From assembly GCF_004331675.1 (NCBI RefSeq), contig NZ_SJSN01000004.1, positions 2,255 through 66,254 of the forward strand: a stretch of 64,000 bases of DNA, written 5' to 3'. Both the position numbers and the translations under genes were made by a program. Shown in pieces: positions 37,481 through 45,405 of this stretch. Under the pieces are notes generated by a model. The model did no database searches, was not told the DNA's origin, and was given only the letters and a program-made list of their open reading frames with translations. How positions within the stretch are numbered: position 1 is the first letter of the stretch; every line of letters begins with the position of its first letter. The stretch comes from Pedobacter frigidisoli (GTDB lineage Bacteria; Bacteroidota; Bacteroidia; Sphingobacteriales; Sphingobacteriaceae).

Positions 37481-37885
37481 TTAATCGAATCTCTTACAAA
37501 AATCAGCCAGTGTGATCGAACTCAATTCTTTGATCAACGCATGGTCTGCCCGATTATATAGTTTGGTCAGGTGTTGATTGATCTGTTTACCCACTTTGCA
37601 ATCAGGATTAGGTTTATTCAGTTTGCCAAGAAGGAGAGCCTCGTTAACCGCCCGATAAACATCCGAAAGCAGCACGTTATCTGCTGGTTTTGCCAGTAAG
37701 GATCCACCGCCATTTCCTTCCTTGGTTTCTATTAAGCCATGCAGGCGAAGCACCCCCAATGATTTTCGAACCATCGCGGGATTTATGTTTATACTACCAG
37801 CAATATATGCAGATGATAAATTCTCATTGAAAATAGCCAGTAATGTTAATATATGAAGGGCGGTAGCAAATTCTATGTTGTTCAA
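37481..37885 (-). CDS. Rrf2-family transcriptional regulator, YwnA-like
   Basis: The 134-residue protein has the Rrf2 winged helix: IEFATALHILTLLAIF, then SSAYIAGSININPAMVRKSLGVLRLHGLIETKEGNGGGSLL (about residues 25-65). It has only one Cys (DCKVGK), not the three-Cys cluster of iron-sulfur Rrf2 members, so it belongs to the Cys-poor YwnA/CymR-like group. It starts with TTG at 37885. No ATG is available in frame before the upstream stop. A palindrome overlaps the start codon, suggesting autoregulation. The reductase gene follows 67 bases downstream. Confidence 0.88.
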   Translation of the reverse strand: MNNIEFATALHILTLLAIFNENLSSAYIAGSININPAMVRKSLGVLRLHGLIETKEGNGGGSLLAKPADNVLLSDVYRAVNEALLLGKLNKPNPDCKVGKQINQHLTKLYNRADHALIKELSSITLADFCKRFD

Positions 37886-37907
37886 CTGTATTGATTTTAG
37901 TTACAGT
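37885..37907. promoter_or_regulatory. Second Rrf2-type palindrome overlapping the regulator start
   Basis: ACTGTA (37885-37890), an 11-base spacer, TACAGT (37902-37907). Half-sites and spacing match the repeat upstream of the reductase exactly. It covers the first base of the TTG start, so a bound regulator would block the start region of its own gene. Confidence 0.55.
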
Positions 37908-38360
37908 ACAAAACTAAGGATTAATACCAGAGATGCAAATTTATTTTATAAATAATGTGAAGCAGTTCTAAAATAGTCTATCGGAGTCTCCAAGTGGAAA
38001 GCGATTATGTTGAACGCCAGGAGTAAAACTCAAAAGTCTATATTTCAAAGCAATTAAGCTAAATGGAAAAATATATAACAGAATCAATCCGCACGAGACG
38101 ATTTGTTAAGGCGCAGCGTGAAAGACTTTAAATATTGGTAACTCCGAACAAAATGCATGGCATAAAGCGTGAAAGCATTGCCTATTCGTTGTTTAACTGA
38201 AAGATCATATCAGGTTACGTCAATTATGTATCTGATGATACAAAAACGGCGGACGGGAACAGCTAATGTCTAGCCAACATTAATAAACGCCAAATTTTTA
38301 GGAATTAAGATTCCTTTAATGATACAATAAGACCCAACTTCGCCTGCAAAAATTGAAGTT
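37908..38360. other. 453-base gap without a recognisable gene
   Basis: A short frame on the plus strand at 38063-38131 reads MEKYITESIRTRRFVK before a stop, perhaps the beginning of a lost gene. Nothing else is supported on either strand. Confidence 0.35.
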
Positions 38361-38861
38361 ATGATACATCTAATATTTGGCACTCAAGGTGCTGGAAAGT
38401 CTACATATGCGATAAAACTTGCAAATAAAGTTAATGGGGTCCATCTATCAATTGATGACTGGATGCAAGACTTATTTAGCCAAGATTTGCCCACTCCCAA
38501 GAATATTGGATGGATAATGGCAAGAGTAAAAAGATGTGAAAAAAAAATTTGGTCGACGGCTTTACAGATTGTCCAATCTGGTGGAAGTGTAATCTTGGAT
38601 CTTGGTTTTATGAAAATTGAAAATCGAAGTTTATACATCGCGTTAGCGAAAGAAAATGGGATTCAAATAGAATTGCATTTCATCACCGCTGAATTATCTA
38701 CCCGTTATAATCGGGTTATGCAAAGAAATTTAGATAAAGATAAAACTTATTCTTTTCAGGTCACCCCTACCATGTTTCATTATATGGAGAATGAATTTGA
38801 AACACCAAGTGAGGACGAATTGAAAGCCATTGTCATTGTCAATACAGATGATCCCAATTAG
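38361..38861 (+). CDS. P-loop ATP-binding kinase-like protein
   Basis: The 166-residue protein has a Walker A motif GTQGAGKST at residues 7-15 and resembles small AAA/zeta-toxin-type kinases that phosphorylate a small molecule or nucleotide. Walker B is less clear (SVILDLGFM near residue 75-85). The LSTRYNRVMQRNLDKDK segment resembles the Lid region of such kinases. The gene is AT-rich like the next few genes and is not clearly in an operon. The substrate is unknown. No toxin partner is visible. Confidence 0.75.
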   Translation: MIHLIFGTQGAGKSTYAIKLANKVNGVHLSIDDWMQDLFSQDLPTPKNIGWIMARVKRCEKKIWSTALQIVQSGGSVILDLGFMKIENRSLYIALAKENGIQIELHFITAELSTRYNRVMQRNLDKDKTYSFQVTPTMFHYMENEFETPSEDELKAIVIVNTDDPN

Positions 38862-39019
38862 CTATGAGGCAATCTGCTATGACTCAATTTTTATAACTTC
38901 AAACAATATTGCTTATAATTGGAAAGAAAAGAGTCTGGCAACAAAAATGCAGATAGCGTTCCATTTTCTGTTGAACCTTCATATCGAAAAAAAAGTTAAA
39001 AATATGATTCCTTAATCAT

Positions 39020-39175
39020 ATGAACCTCAGTAAGCAACTGTTTGAGAGTGGCCAACTGCCGCGACTGGCGGATGTAGAAGATGATTCCAACAGGGCAGAT
39101 TTTTTTTTTGCGATCAATCTTTCTTCATTTGTAAATGGACAACATTTACTTGTCAACGGAGGAGCTACAAATTAA
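39020..39175 (+). pseudogene. C-terminal remnant of a short-chain dehydrogenase
   Basis: A 51-residue open frame reads MNLSKQLFESGQLPRLADVEDD and ends SSFVNGQHLLVNGGATN. The last part is the usual C-terminus of SDR enzymes (SSFVTGQ-type, with LVNGG), but the Rossmann and catalytic parts are missing. It is most likely the tail of a lost SDR gene. Intact SDR genes lie downstream on the same strand. Confidence 0.7.
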
Positions 39176-39303
39176 ATATAATTAAATTCTCTGATCAGGT
39201 AGAACATGGACTATTCATTTTGGATACAAATGTCCTGAATTTGGTTAGAAATCGGGCTTGTCTAGTGGCGATATTTGGTTTAACAAAAAAAAAGAAATAT
39301 CAA

Positions 39304-40179
39304 ATGGAAAATCAAATATCAGAAATCAATAAAGAGAACATTGCTAAGGGAAGAAACAAAGTGTGGTTTATAACCGGGGCATCTCGTGGTTTCGGCAGAA
39401 TTTGGGCAAATGCTGCCCTTAAACGAGGTGATCTTGTAGCAGCGACAGCACGCAATTTATCAAGTATAAAAGACCTCCAGCAAAAATATGGGGAGAATGT
39501 GTTGATCCTTGAACTTGACGTTACCAATCCAAATCAAGCCAAACAAGCAGTGGAACAAGCTTTCGAACACTTTGGAAGACTTGATATTGTGTTGAACAAC
39601 GCAGGATATTCTTTGGTAGGCACCATCGAAGAAACCCCAGTAGAGGATGTAAAAGCAATGTATGAAACAAATGTATATGGCCCGCTTGCCGTAATCCAGG
39701 CCGCATTACCAATATTGCGAAATCAGGGATACGGGCACATTTTGGGAACATCAAGCAATCTTGGTCTTGTAGCAATGCCCGTGATTGGCTACTACTGCTC
39801 CTCAAAATGGGCGTTCGAAGCAATCCACGAAAGTCTTTCAAAGGAAATCAAACCTTTCGGCATAAATTTGACCATTATTGAACCTGGAGCTTATGCCACA
39901 GAATTCGGAACCCCTGAGTCGCTTAAATTTGCATCCGGAATGGACATCTACTCAGACTTTAAGGCCCAGTTATTTGACAGCCTTAAAAATGATCAAAGAG
40001 GAGATCCTGAAGCCACTCCTCAAGCACTTTTCCAGATGGTCGACGCTGACAACCCGCCGCTAAGGTTTAACCTTGGCAGCAATAATCTACCAGCCGTGAA
40101 AGCAGTATATGCTGCACGGATTGCCGAATTGGAAGAATGGAATGATGTTTCGAGTTCAGCGCAAGGGGAAATGAAATAA
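39304..40179 (+). CDS. SDR-family NAD(P)-dependent oxidoreductase
   Basis: Starting at the Met at 39304 gives 291 residues. A longer frame from 39220 has no family-like N-terminus. The dinucleotide motif TGASRGFG (residues 24-31), NNAG (98-101) and the catalytic Tyr164 and Lys168 in YCSSK are present. Such SDR enzymes reduce or oxidise carbonyl groups on many small molecules. The substrate is unknown. A regulator of AraC type follows 65 bases later on the same strand, an arrangement repeated in the neighbouring locus. Confidence 0.9.
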   Translation: MENQISEINKENIAKGRNKVWFITGASRGFGRIWANAALKRGDLVAATARNLSSIKDLQQKYGENVLILELDVTNPNQAKQAVEQAFEHFGRLDIVLNNAGYSLVGTIEETPVEDVKAMYETNVYGPLAVIQAALPILRNQGYGHILGTSSNLGLVAMPVIGYYCSSKWAFEAIHESLSKEIKPFGINLTIIEPGAYATEFGTPESLKFASGMDIYSDFKAQLFDSLKNDQRGDPEATPQALFQMVDADNPPLRFNLGSNNLPAVKAVYAARIAELEEWNDVSSSAQGEMK

Positions 40180-40192
40180 TTTGTTATATTAG

Positions 40193-40229
40193 AATAATGG
40201 CTGGCTGAAATAAAGTGCTGGCCATTATT
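40193..40229. terminator. Hairpin between the SDR and AraC genes
   Basis: AATAATGGC (40193-40201) and GCCATTATT (40221-40229) form a perfect 9-bp stem with a 19-base loop. There is no strong T run, so it may be a terminator or an operator for the regulator whose gene starts 16 bases later. Confidence 0.45.
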
Positions 40230-40244
40230 CACTAATGCAAACAC

Positions 40245-41162
40245 ATGAGGAAACACGAGAACAGTGCACTGAATTTTGAATCATTATCTGATTTGCACCG
40301 TGCGCTCGGATTACCAAAACCCTTGCATCCGCTGATCAGTCTCCTTAACAGCGATGCCCAGTTTAAAATTGCCGAATATATGCCTAAATCTCACGTACTT
40401 AAATATTTCAAAATATCATTTAAATCAGAATTAGGTGGAAAATTGAAATATGGACAGGGCCATTACGATTTTGATGATGGCGGATTGATGTTTGCTGCGC
40501 CCAACCAGGTTATAGGGAGTAGCTCAGAAACGATTGATAAATCATTATATACATTACTAATTCATCCTGATTTCTTCTTGGGTTTTCCGCTGGCACAAAA
40601 AATAACTCAGTACGGCTTTTTTTCCTATTCAGCAAATGAGGCGCTGCATCTTTCAGCACTTGAAAAGACCACTATTCTTTCCGTCTTCAAAATTATAGAG
40701 GAGGAACTGAATAGCCGCATTGATGACTTTAGCCAGGAGGTTATTATTTCACAAATAGAACTGCTACTGAATTATAGCAACCGATTTTACAAGCGACAAT
40801 TTATTACCCGTAGAGGAACCAACAACGGTATAATACAAAAACTCGAGTCAATTTTAAATGAACATTTTAGTGATGAGAAAATATTAGGTAAGCATATTCC
40901 AACTGTCCAAGCGTTGGCAGAAAGAATGAATGTTTCAGCAAGTTATTTGAGTGATATGCTTCGATCTCTGACCGGACAAAACACTCAACAGCACATTCAT
41001 TATAGAATGATAGAAAAAGCAAAGGAAAAACTCTCGACCACGAATTTGTCAGTTAGTGAAGTTGCTTATCTACTAGGATTTGAATACCCTCAGTCATTTA
41101 GCAAATTTTTCAAAGCAAAAACCGCTCTTTCGCCTCAAGAATTTAGGCGGACTTTCAACTAA
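40245..41162 (+). CDS. AraC-family transcriptional regulator
   Basis: This 305-residue protein has an N-terminal sensor region of about 170 residues (LHPLISLLNSDAQFKIAEY) and a C-terminal AraC domain (about 200-300) with VQALAERMNVSASYLSDML and the signature VSEVAYLLGFEYPQSFSKFFKAKTALSPQEFRR. It follows the SDR gene on the same strand and could regulate it. The gene is AT-richer than the glycan genes. Confidence 0.9.
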   Translation: MRKHENSALNFESLSDLHRALGLPKPLHPLISLLNSDAQFKIAEYMPKSHVLKYFKISFKSELGGKLKYGQGHYDFDDGGLMFAAPNQVIGSSSETIDKSLYTLLIHPDFFLGFPLAQKITQYGFFSYSANEALHLSALEKTTILSVFKIIEEELNSRIDDFSQEVIISQIELLLNYSNRFYKRQFITRRGTNNGIIQKLESILNEHFSDEKILGKHIPTVQALAERMNVSASYLSDMLRSLTGQNTQQHIHYRMIEKAKEKLSTTNLSVSEVAYLLGFEYPQSFSKFFKAKTALSPQEFRRTFN

Positions 41163-41499
41163 CACCAAATTGCGTGAAAATCTATAATTCATGTTTTACG
41201 GTAAACAAATTTACTGTCTGGAGTTAATGTCCTTGCTCCACAGGCCTTTACCCTCAGGTTAAAACAGTTAGCAGGCATAAAAGTTATTTAAATGAAACTG
41301 ATAAACCTCCGATGGAATATCGGAAATCATATGATTGATAAGTCATGGGAAATTGTTTTGCCAACCTTATCATTTCTGATTCTTAATTTATCACATTGGA
41401 ATTGAACTTTTCAATAAAGTGTATTTGGACTTTTGAATAAACCTACCGTAGAAGTTAATTCTTGAGATTTGTATCAGATTTATTCCTAAAAAGAAAAAG
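41163..41499. other. 337-base gap without a gene
   Basis: No coding frame or clear hairpin is seen on either strand. It is AT-rich and should contain the promoter of the next reductase gene. Confidence 0.35.
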
Positions 41500-42540
41500 A
41501 TGGAAAATAAGGTAATGGTTTTAGTGACTGGCGGAAACGGATTTGTGGGAATGCAGATTGTTTACCAGTTGCTAAAAAAAGGATATTCTGTTAGAACAAC
41601 TGTTCGAAATCTGAAAAGTGCCGACAAAGTAAAGGAAGCCCTAAAAAACAACGGAATCACATCGTTTGAAAACCTTTCATATGCAGAGGCAGAACTCACC
41701 AGGGACGAAAATTGGGCGCTGGCAATGGAGGGATGTAAATATGTATTAAGTGTTGCATCACCGGTATTTTTCGATAAACCTAAAAATGAGGAAGAAGCCA
41801 TTCTTCCTGCAAGAGATGGAATCTTACGTATTTTGAGATTCGCAAAAAAAGCTGGCGTTAAAAGAGTGGTAATGACATCCAATTTTGGTGCGGTTGGCTT
41901 TACTCAAACGGATAATAAGAGGATAACAACTGAAAAGGATTGGACGGATACCAACAATAAAAGTGTTTCCGTTTACGAAAAATCTAAAACATTGGCAGAA
42001 AAGGCCGCGTGGGACTTTATAAAAACAGCTGGTGGAAACCTTGAATTCACCACCATAAATCCTGTGGCAATTCTAGGTCCGTCATTGGATGCACACGTCT
42101 CGGGAAGCTTTTTTTTGCTTCAAAATTTACTGACAGGGAAATTTAAGGTGGTGCCGAATATTCCGTTAAACATTGTAGATGTTCGGGATGTCGCCGATCT
42201 GCACATTCGTGCGATGGAAACACCAGAAGCCAACGGACATCGATTTATCGCTACCGCAGAAGGGCAGATTTCTTTACCAGAAATTGCAGTACTCTTAAAA
42301 AACAAGCGTAAGGAAATTTCAGAAAAAGTATCCTTAAAAAAACTACCCAATTGGGTTTTAGCCGTTTCCTCAATTTTTAGTCACCAAGCAAAAGAAGGTC
42401 TTTTGTTCACTAAAATGAACCGGAATATTAGCAATCAAAAAGCTAAAGAAACTTTGGGCTGGAAACCCATAGCCACACAGGAAGCTGCCATTTTGGAAGC
42501 TGTAGACACCATGATAAAATATAATCTAATCAAAAAATGA
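41500..42540 (+). CDS. NAD-dependent epimerase/dehydratase-family reductase
   Basis: The 346-residue protein has a Rossmann motif TGGNGFVG at residues 10-17, an extended-SDR active-site segment VYEKSKTLAEKAAWDF with the Tyr-x-x-x-Lys pair, and the NAD(P)-binding and C-terminal half of aldehyde reductase/dihydroflavonol reductase-like proteins. The substrate is probably a small aldehyde or ketone. It overlaps the next gene by four bases (ATGA), which indicates translational coupling with the DoxX-like membrane protein. Confidence 0.9.
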   Translation: MENKVMVLVTGGNGFVGMQIVYQLLKKGYSVRTTVRNLKSADKVKEALKNNGITSFENLSYAEAELTRDENWALAMEGCKYVLSVASPVFFDKPKNEEEAILPARDGILRILRFAKKAGVKRVVMTSNFGAVGFTQTDNKRITTEKDWTDTNNKSVSVYEKSKTLAEKAAWDFIKTAGGNLEFTTINPVAILGPSLDAHVSGSFFLLQNLLTGKFKVVPNIPLNIVDVRDVADLHIRAMETPEANGHRFIATAEGQISLPEIAVLLKNKRKEISEKVSLKKLPNWVLAVSSIFSHQAKEGLLFTKMNRNISNQKAKETLGWKPIATQEAAILEAVDTMIKYNLIKK

Positions 42541-42902
42541 TTTCAAGAATAATTAGCGGAATTTTGCTTTTGGCAACAGTTTATTTTGGCGTAAGCCACG
42601 GTTCAAGAGTATTTCAAAAGCCAACACAACAGTATTTAGAAATGATGAATGCGCTAGGAATTTCAAACCCTATGCGCATCGCATTCAGTATTTTATCCAT
42701 AGGTTCGGCATTACTCATTCTTATTCCAAATACTTTTTTCATAGGAAACGCAGCAAGGGCTGTACTGCTAGTGTTAATGATGGCTTTGGCCTTAAAGGCA
42801 GGAAATTATAAATTTGCACTAATTGAAATACCATTTGTAATGATGCCATTGATCCTAATTTATTTTGGTCATCCTTTAAAAAACACCACATTTAACTTTT
42901 AA
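42537..42902 (+). CDS. Small DoxX-like inner-membrane protein
   Basis: This 121-residue protein has four hydrophobic segments (about residues 4-20, 49-65, 70-87 and 95-112). Its start overlaps the stop of the upstream reductase by ATGA. The arrangement of four helices and the short polar loop KPTQQYLEMMNALGI resemble DoxX-type proteins, which are often coupled to oxidoreductases. It may pass electrons or a lipid substrate, but this is inference. Confidence 0.7.
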   Translation: MISRIISGILLLATVYFGVSHGSRVFQKPTQQYLEMMNALGISNPMRIAFSILSIGSALLILIPNTFFIGNAARAVLLVLMMALALKAGNYKFALIEIPFVMMPLILIYFGHPLKNTTFNF

Positions 42903-42913
42903 AACAGAAATTA

Positions 42914-43687
42914 TTGAGATCGATTGCAGAAAATACCACCACCAATATCCTAAAGGAACAGTTTATTCCAGATCATGTATTTATATATGTGGCTAAGGGT
43001 GCTTTACGGATTTTTGATGGCGATACCAACTATATTTTCAAATCTGGCGATGCATTTTTGGCAAGAAAAAACAGGTTGGCGAAATATGAGTTGTTGGAAG
43101 ACAAAGATCCTTTCGAACCCATTCTATTTTGTTTCGACGAACCATTCCTGAAAGAGTTCCAAGCAAAACATCCTTATAAAAAATCAGGCTCTAAAACCAA
43201 TAAGGCTTTAATCAACATTGAGAAGAGTGTATTCCTAACCAGTTTTATAAAATCCGTTAAGCCGTATTATAAAGATGTTATGGAATTGGATGCCGATTTT
43301 GAAGATTTGAAATATGAAGAGCTCGTAATCATTCTACTCAAACAACAACCTGAACTTATTGATTTATTATTTGATTTTGCCCCGCAACAGAAAATAAATC
43401 TCGAAGCTTATATGAACAAAAATTACACTTTCAATGTGAATTTAGAGCGATTTTCGATTTTAACAGGAAGGAGTTTGTCTGCATTTAAAAGAGATTTTAA
43501 AACCATTTTTAATGAAACGCCGAATCGATGGTTGGTGAAAAAAAGATTAGAGGAAGCCCACCTGCTCATTTCCAAAAAAAAACAAAAGCCATCCGACATC
43601 TATCTTGATCTGGGTTTTGAAAGTTTATCCCATTTTTCTGTTGCCTTCAAAAAGCTCTTCGGAATAACACCTAAAGAATTGAGGTGA
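42914..43687 (+). CDS. AraC-family transcriptional regulator, TTG start
   Basis: The 257-residue protein begins with a TTG at 42914. No ATG is available before the conserved sensor segment LKEQFIPDHVFIYVAKGALRIFDGD. The C-terminal AraC domain (about 160-257) ends in SDIYLDLGFESLSHFSVAFKKLFGITPKELR. The gene follows the DoxX-like gene after 11 bases, so reductase, membrane protein and regulator form one transcription unit. Confidence 0.88.
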   Translation: MRSIAENTTTNILKEQFIPDHVFIYVAKGALRIFDGDTNYIFKSGDAFLARKNRLAKYELLEDKDPFEPILFCFDEPFLKEFQAKHPYKKSGSKTNKALINIEKSVFLTSFIKSVKPYYKDVMELDADFEDLKYEELVIILLKQQPELIDLLFDFAPQQKINLEAYMNKNYTFNVNLERFSILTGRSLSAFKRDFKTIFNETPNRWLVKKRLEEAHLLISKKKQKPSDIYLDLGFESLSHFSVAFKKLFGITPKELR

Positions 43688-44053
43688 AGACAAATTTAAA
43701 CTAACATTCTCAATGCTTTCTAATGTATTATTTAAGTATTACAATCGGATTATCGCACCCTTATTTCTTCTTTTTTCTTTAATGTTTTTCAACTTTATTC
43801 TTTAACGAATTTTCAAAATTTATCACGTCCTCACAATGCTCAAAAAGGGTCGAACTTTCGCGGATTGACTCTATGCAACCGGCAACAAAATCCGTGCAAA
43901 TCAGAATTAGCACTACCAAAATTCTTAAACGTACCATATCAATTTCCTTTAAAGCAACGGAAGTCGGAAAAATCTAACTAATTCTGTGACTTTTTATTTA
44001 ATAGCTCTTTGCAACAAAGAAAATTTAACAGTGCAAACTTTGTGCAAATAAAA

Positions 44054-44078
44054 AGCCCCACTCGGAAGGAGCGGGGCT
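44054..44078 (-). terminator. Rho-independent terminator downstream of the tRNA-like sequence
   Basis: AGCCCCACTC and GAGCGGGGCT flank GGAAG. On the minus strand it is followed by TTTTTATTT. It directly follows the 3' end of the tRNA-like sequence on that strand, as expected for a tRNA transcription unit. Confidence 0.8.
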
Positions 44079-44095
44079 AACTGATTGATTATCAC

Positions 44096-44170
44096 CTATA
44101 AATGCTGGGCTCGAACCAGCAACACTCTGATTAACAGTTAGAATAGTTCAAACCTCTACATTTAATTATA
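44096..44170 (-). tRNA. Degenerate tRNA-Asn(GTT)-like gene, 75 bases
   Basis: On the minus strand the 3' half is a good tRNA: a T arm GCTGG-TTCGAGC-CCAGC, a 5-base variable loop, and an anticodon arm with the loop CTGTTAA, giving anticodon GTT (plus positions 44133-44135). The anticodon stem has one A-C mismatch. An AT-rich acceptor can form (TATAATT with ATTTATA, six of seven pairs), and the total of 75 bases is right, but the D arm is weak (only TAG/CTA). It is followed by a rho-independent terminator. It could be a decayed tRNA, an element-borne tRNA, or a tRNA 3' half displaced by an integration. Confidence 0.55.
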
Positions 44171-44256
44171 TAAGTAAGGCGCATTTAGCTCAATAAATAG
44201 GCAGCAATAAGATTTATTATTTAAAAATCAACATGTCATCTGCATGTAAAATCGAT

Positions 44257-44278
44257 AGGGCTCCCGAACGGGAGCCCT
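44257..44278. terminator. Perfect 10-bp palindromic hairpin
   Basis: AGGGCTCCCG-AA-CGGGAGCCCT. The stem is very GC-rich. There is no strong T tail on the plus strand. It lies between the tRNA-like sequence and the excisionase-like gene, so it may be a terminator for the latter or a recombination-site arm. The rest of 43688-44515 has no gene I can support. Confidence 0.5.
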
Positions 44279-44515
44279 AAGAAAAGTGTACCGATCAACG
44301 GGACTACTTTCAATATTTGAAAGCCTTTCTATTGCTTATAGAACCGATCGTGGATGATTTAAAGTTGAAAGGATTTTTATAATTTCGAGCAAAATTTTAG
44401 AAATTACCTCAGCTAAGACCTTCACCGGGAAACTTTGAACCAAAAAACTTGGCATTTTCGAATTCAGTTATAGTTAATTATTTAGTGAAGAAATTACAAA
44501 AGCAAAATCTGTCTT

Positions 44516-44752
44516 TTAAAAAGAACGCTTGGCTTTTCTTTTTTGCTTTTCAATAAATTGAATTTCTGTATCAGTCTGGATCTCCATTTCAGTTAATTGA
44601 TGCCCAGTTTCAATCCATTTGATTAATATTGGCTTAGAAAAATAAGGGCGCTTACCCTGTTTGTAATAAGGAATTTGTTTTTTACTTACTTTACTATAGA
44701 TCGTATTTACCGAAAGTGTCAATAGGTGTGAAGCTTGTTGTATGTTTAACAT
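44516..44752 (-). CDS. Excisionase-like helix-turn-helix protein (3' part)
   Basis: This 78-residue frame has the MerR/HTH_17 pattern of Bacteroidota mobile-element DNA-binding proteins: MLNIQQASHLLTLSVNTIYSKVSKKQIPYYKQGKRPYFSKP. A coherent in-frame coding stretch lies just upstream on the same strand (to 44869), separated by a TGA, so the natural protein was probably about 118 residues and this start is a remnant. It may still be made as a short form. The nearby tRNA-like sequence and IS fragment support a mobile-element origin. No integrase gene is present. Confidence 0.7.
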   Translation of the reverse strand: MLNIQQASHLLTLSVNTIYSKVSKKQIPYYKQGKRPYFSKPILIKWIETGHQLTEMEIQTDTEIQFIEKQKRKAKRSF

Positions 44753-44764
44753 TGTATCTTCGAA

Positions 44765-44869
44765 TCAGATAGCATCTTCTTTTGGTTTTGATAGAAGTTG
44801 AAGCAATATGTCTAATTTTTCATTTATAATGCCAACTTGGGCGGGTAGGTCCTCAAAAGTAGTCTTCAA
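44765..44869 (-). pseudogene. 5' segment of the excisionase-like gene, cut off by TGA
   Basis: From a TTG at 44869 the frame reads LKTTFEDLPAQVGIINEKLDILLQLLSKPKEDAI and then TGA (44765-44767), continuing in the same frame to the MLNIQQAS start. Family members have just this kind of N-terminal region (KTTFEQLP-type, a leucine-rich helix, KPKED) joined to the HTH without a break. So one nonsense change splits the gene. Confidence 0.65.
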
Positions 44870-45129
44870 ATATCTAATTTTTGATTAATTAAATTTAAGC
44901 TTATATAAATTGTTAATAATGTAAATGCCAAGAATGTGCAAATGGTAAATACCGAAAGAACAATGTTTGATTAATATTTTAATTATCAATAGGTTACTCT
45001 ATACAAGCAACCACTAACCCTCTGACTATAGGTCAAGGGTTACATTACTTAATATAATTGAAGACAAGCACCAGAAGCGGTCAACGATATTTATATCACA
45101 AATACCGGTAAAGGAATAGTATGATATAA

Positions 45130-45297
45130 TTGGTGACAAACACAATTGAAAGATTTCATCGACAGGTAAGAAAGGTATCCAAAAATACGGGTGCATTTAC
45201 ATCAGATATGGCCATGATGAAACTGATATACCTGGCGCAGAAGAAAATCAGCCAGAAATGGACAATGCCCCTGAGCAATTGGGCTACAACTGCTTAG
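45130..45297 (+). mobile_element. IS256-family transposase remnant (C-terminal)
   Basis: A 55-residue frame reads TNTIERFHRQVRKVSKNTGAF, then SDMAMMKLIYLAQKKISQKW and MPLSNWATTA before a TAG. This is the C-terminal part of an IS256-type DDE transposase (TTNTIExFHRxxRK...TKGAF...LxYLA). The N-terminal part, catalytic Asp residues and inverted repeats are missing, so it is inactive. It lies next to the excisionase-like gene and tRNA-like sequence. Confidence 0.85.
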
Positions 45298-45405
45298 AAA
45301 CTTGGTTGGCCGCAGCGTCCGCCGAAATCAGAACCATTACTTGCTAGATCTGAGGTTAAAAGAACAAATAGAGATTTTCAAAGGGAACATAAGAATGTTG
45401 CTTAA

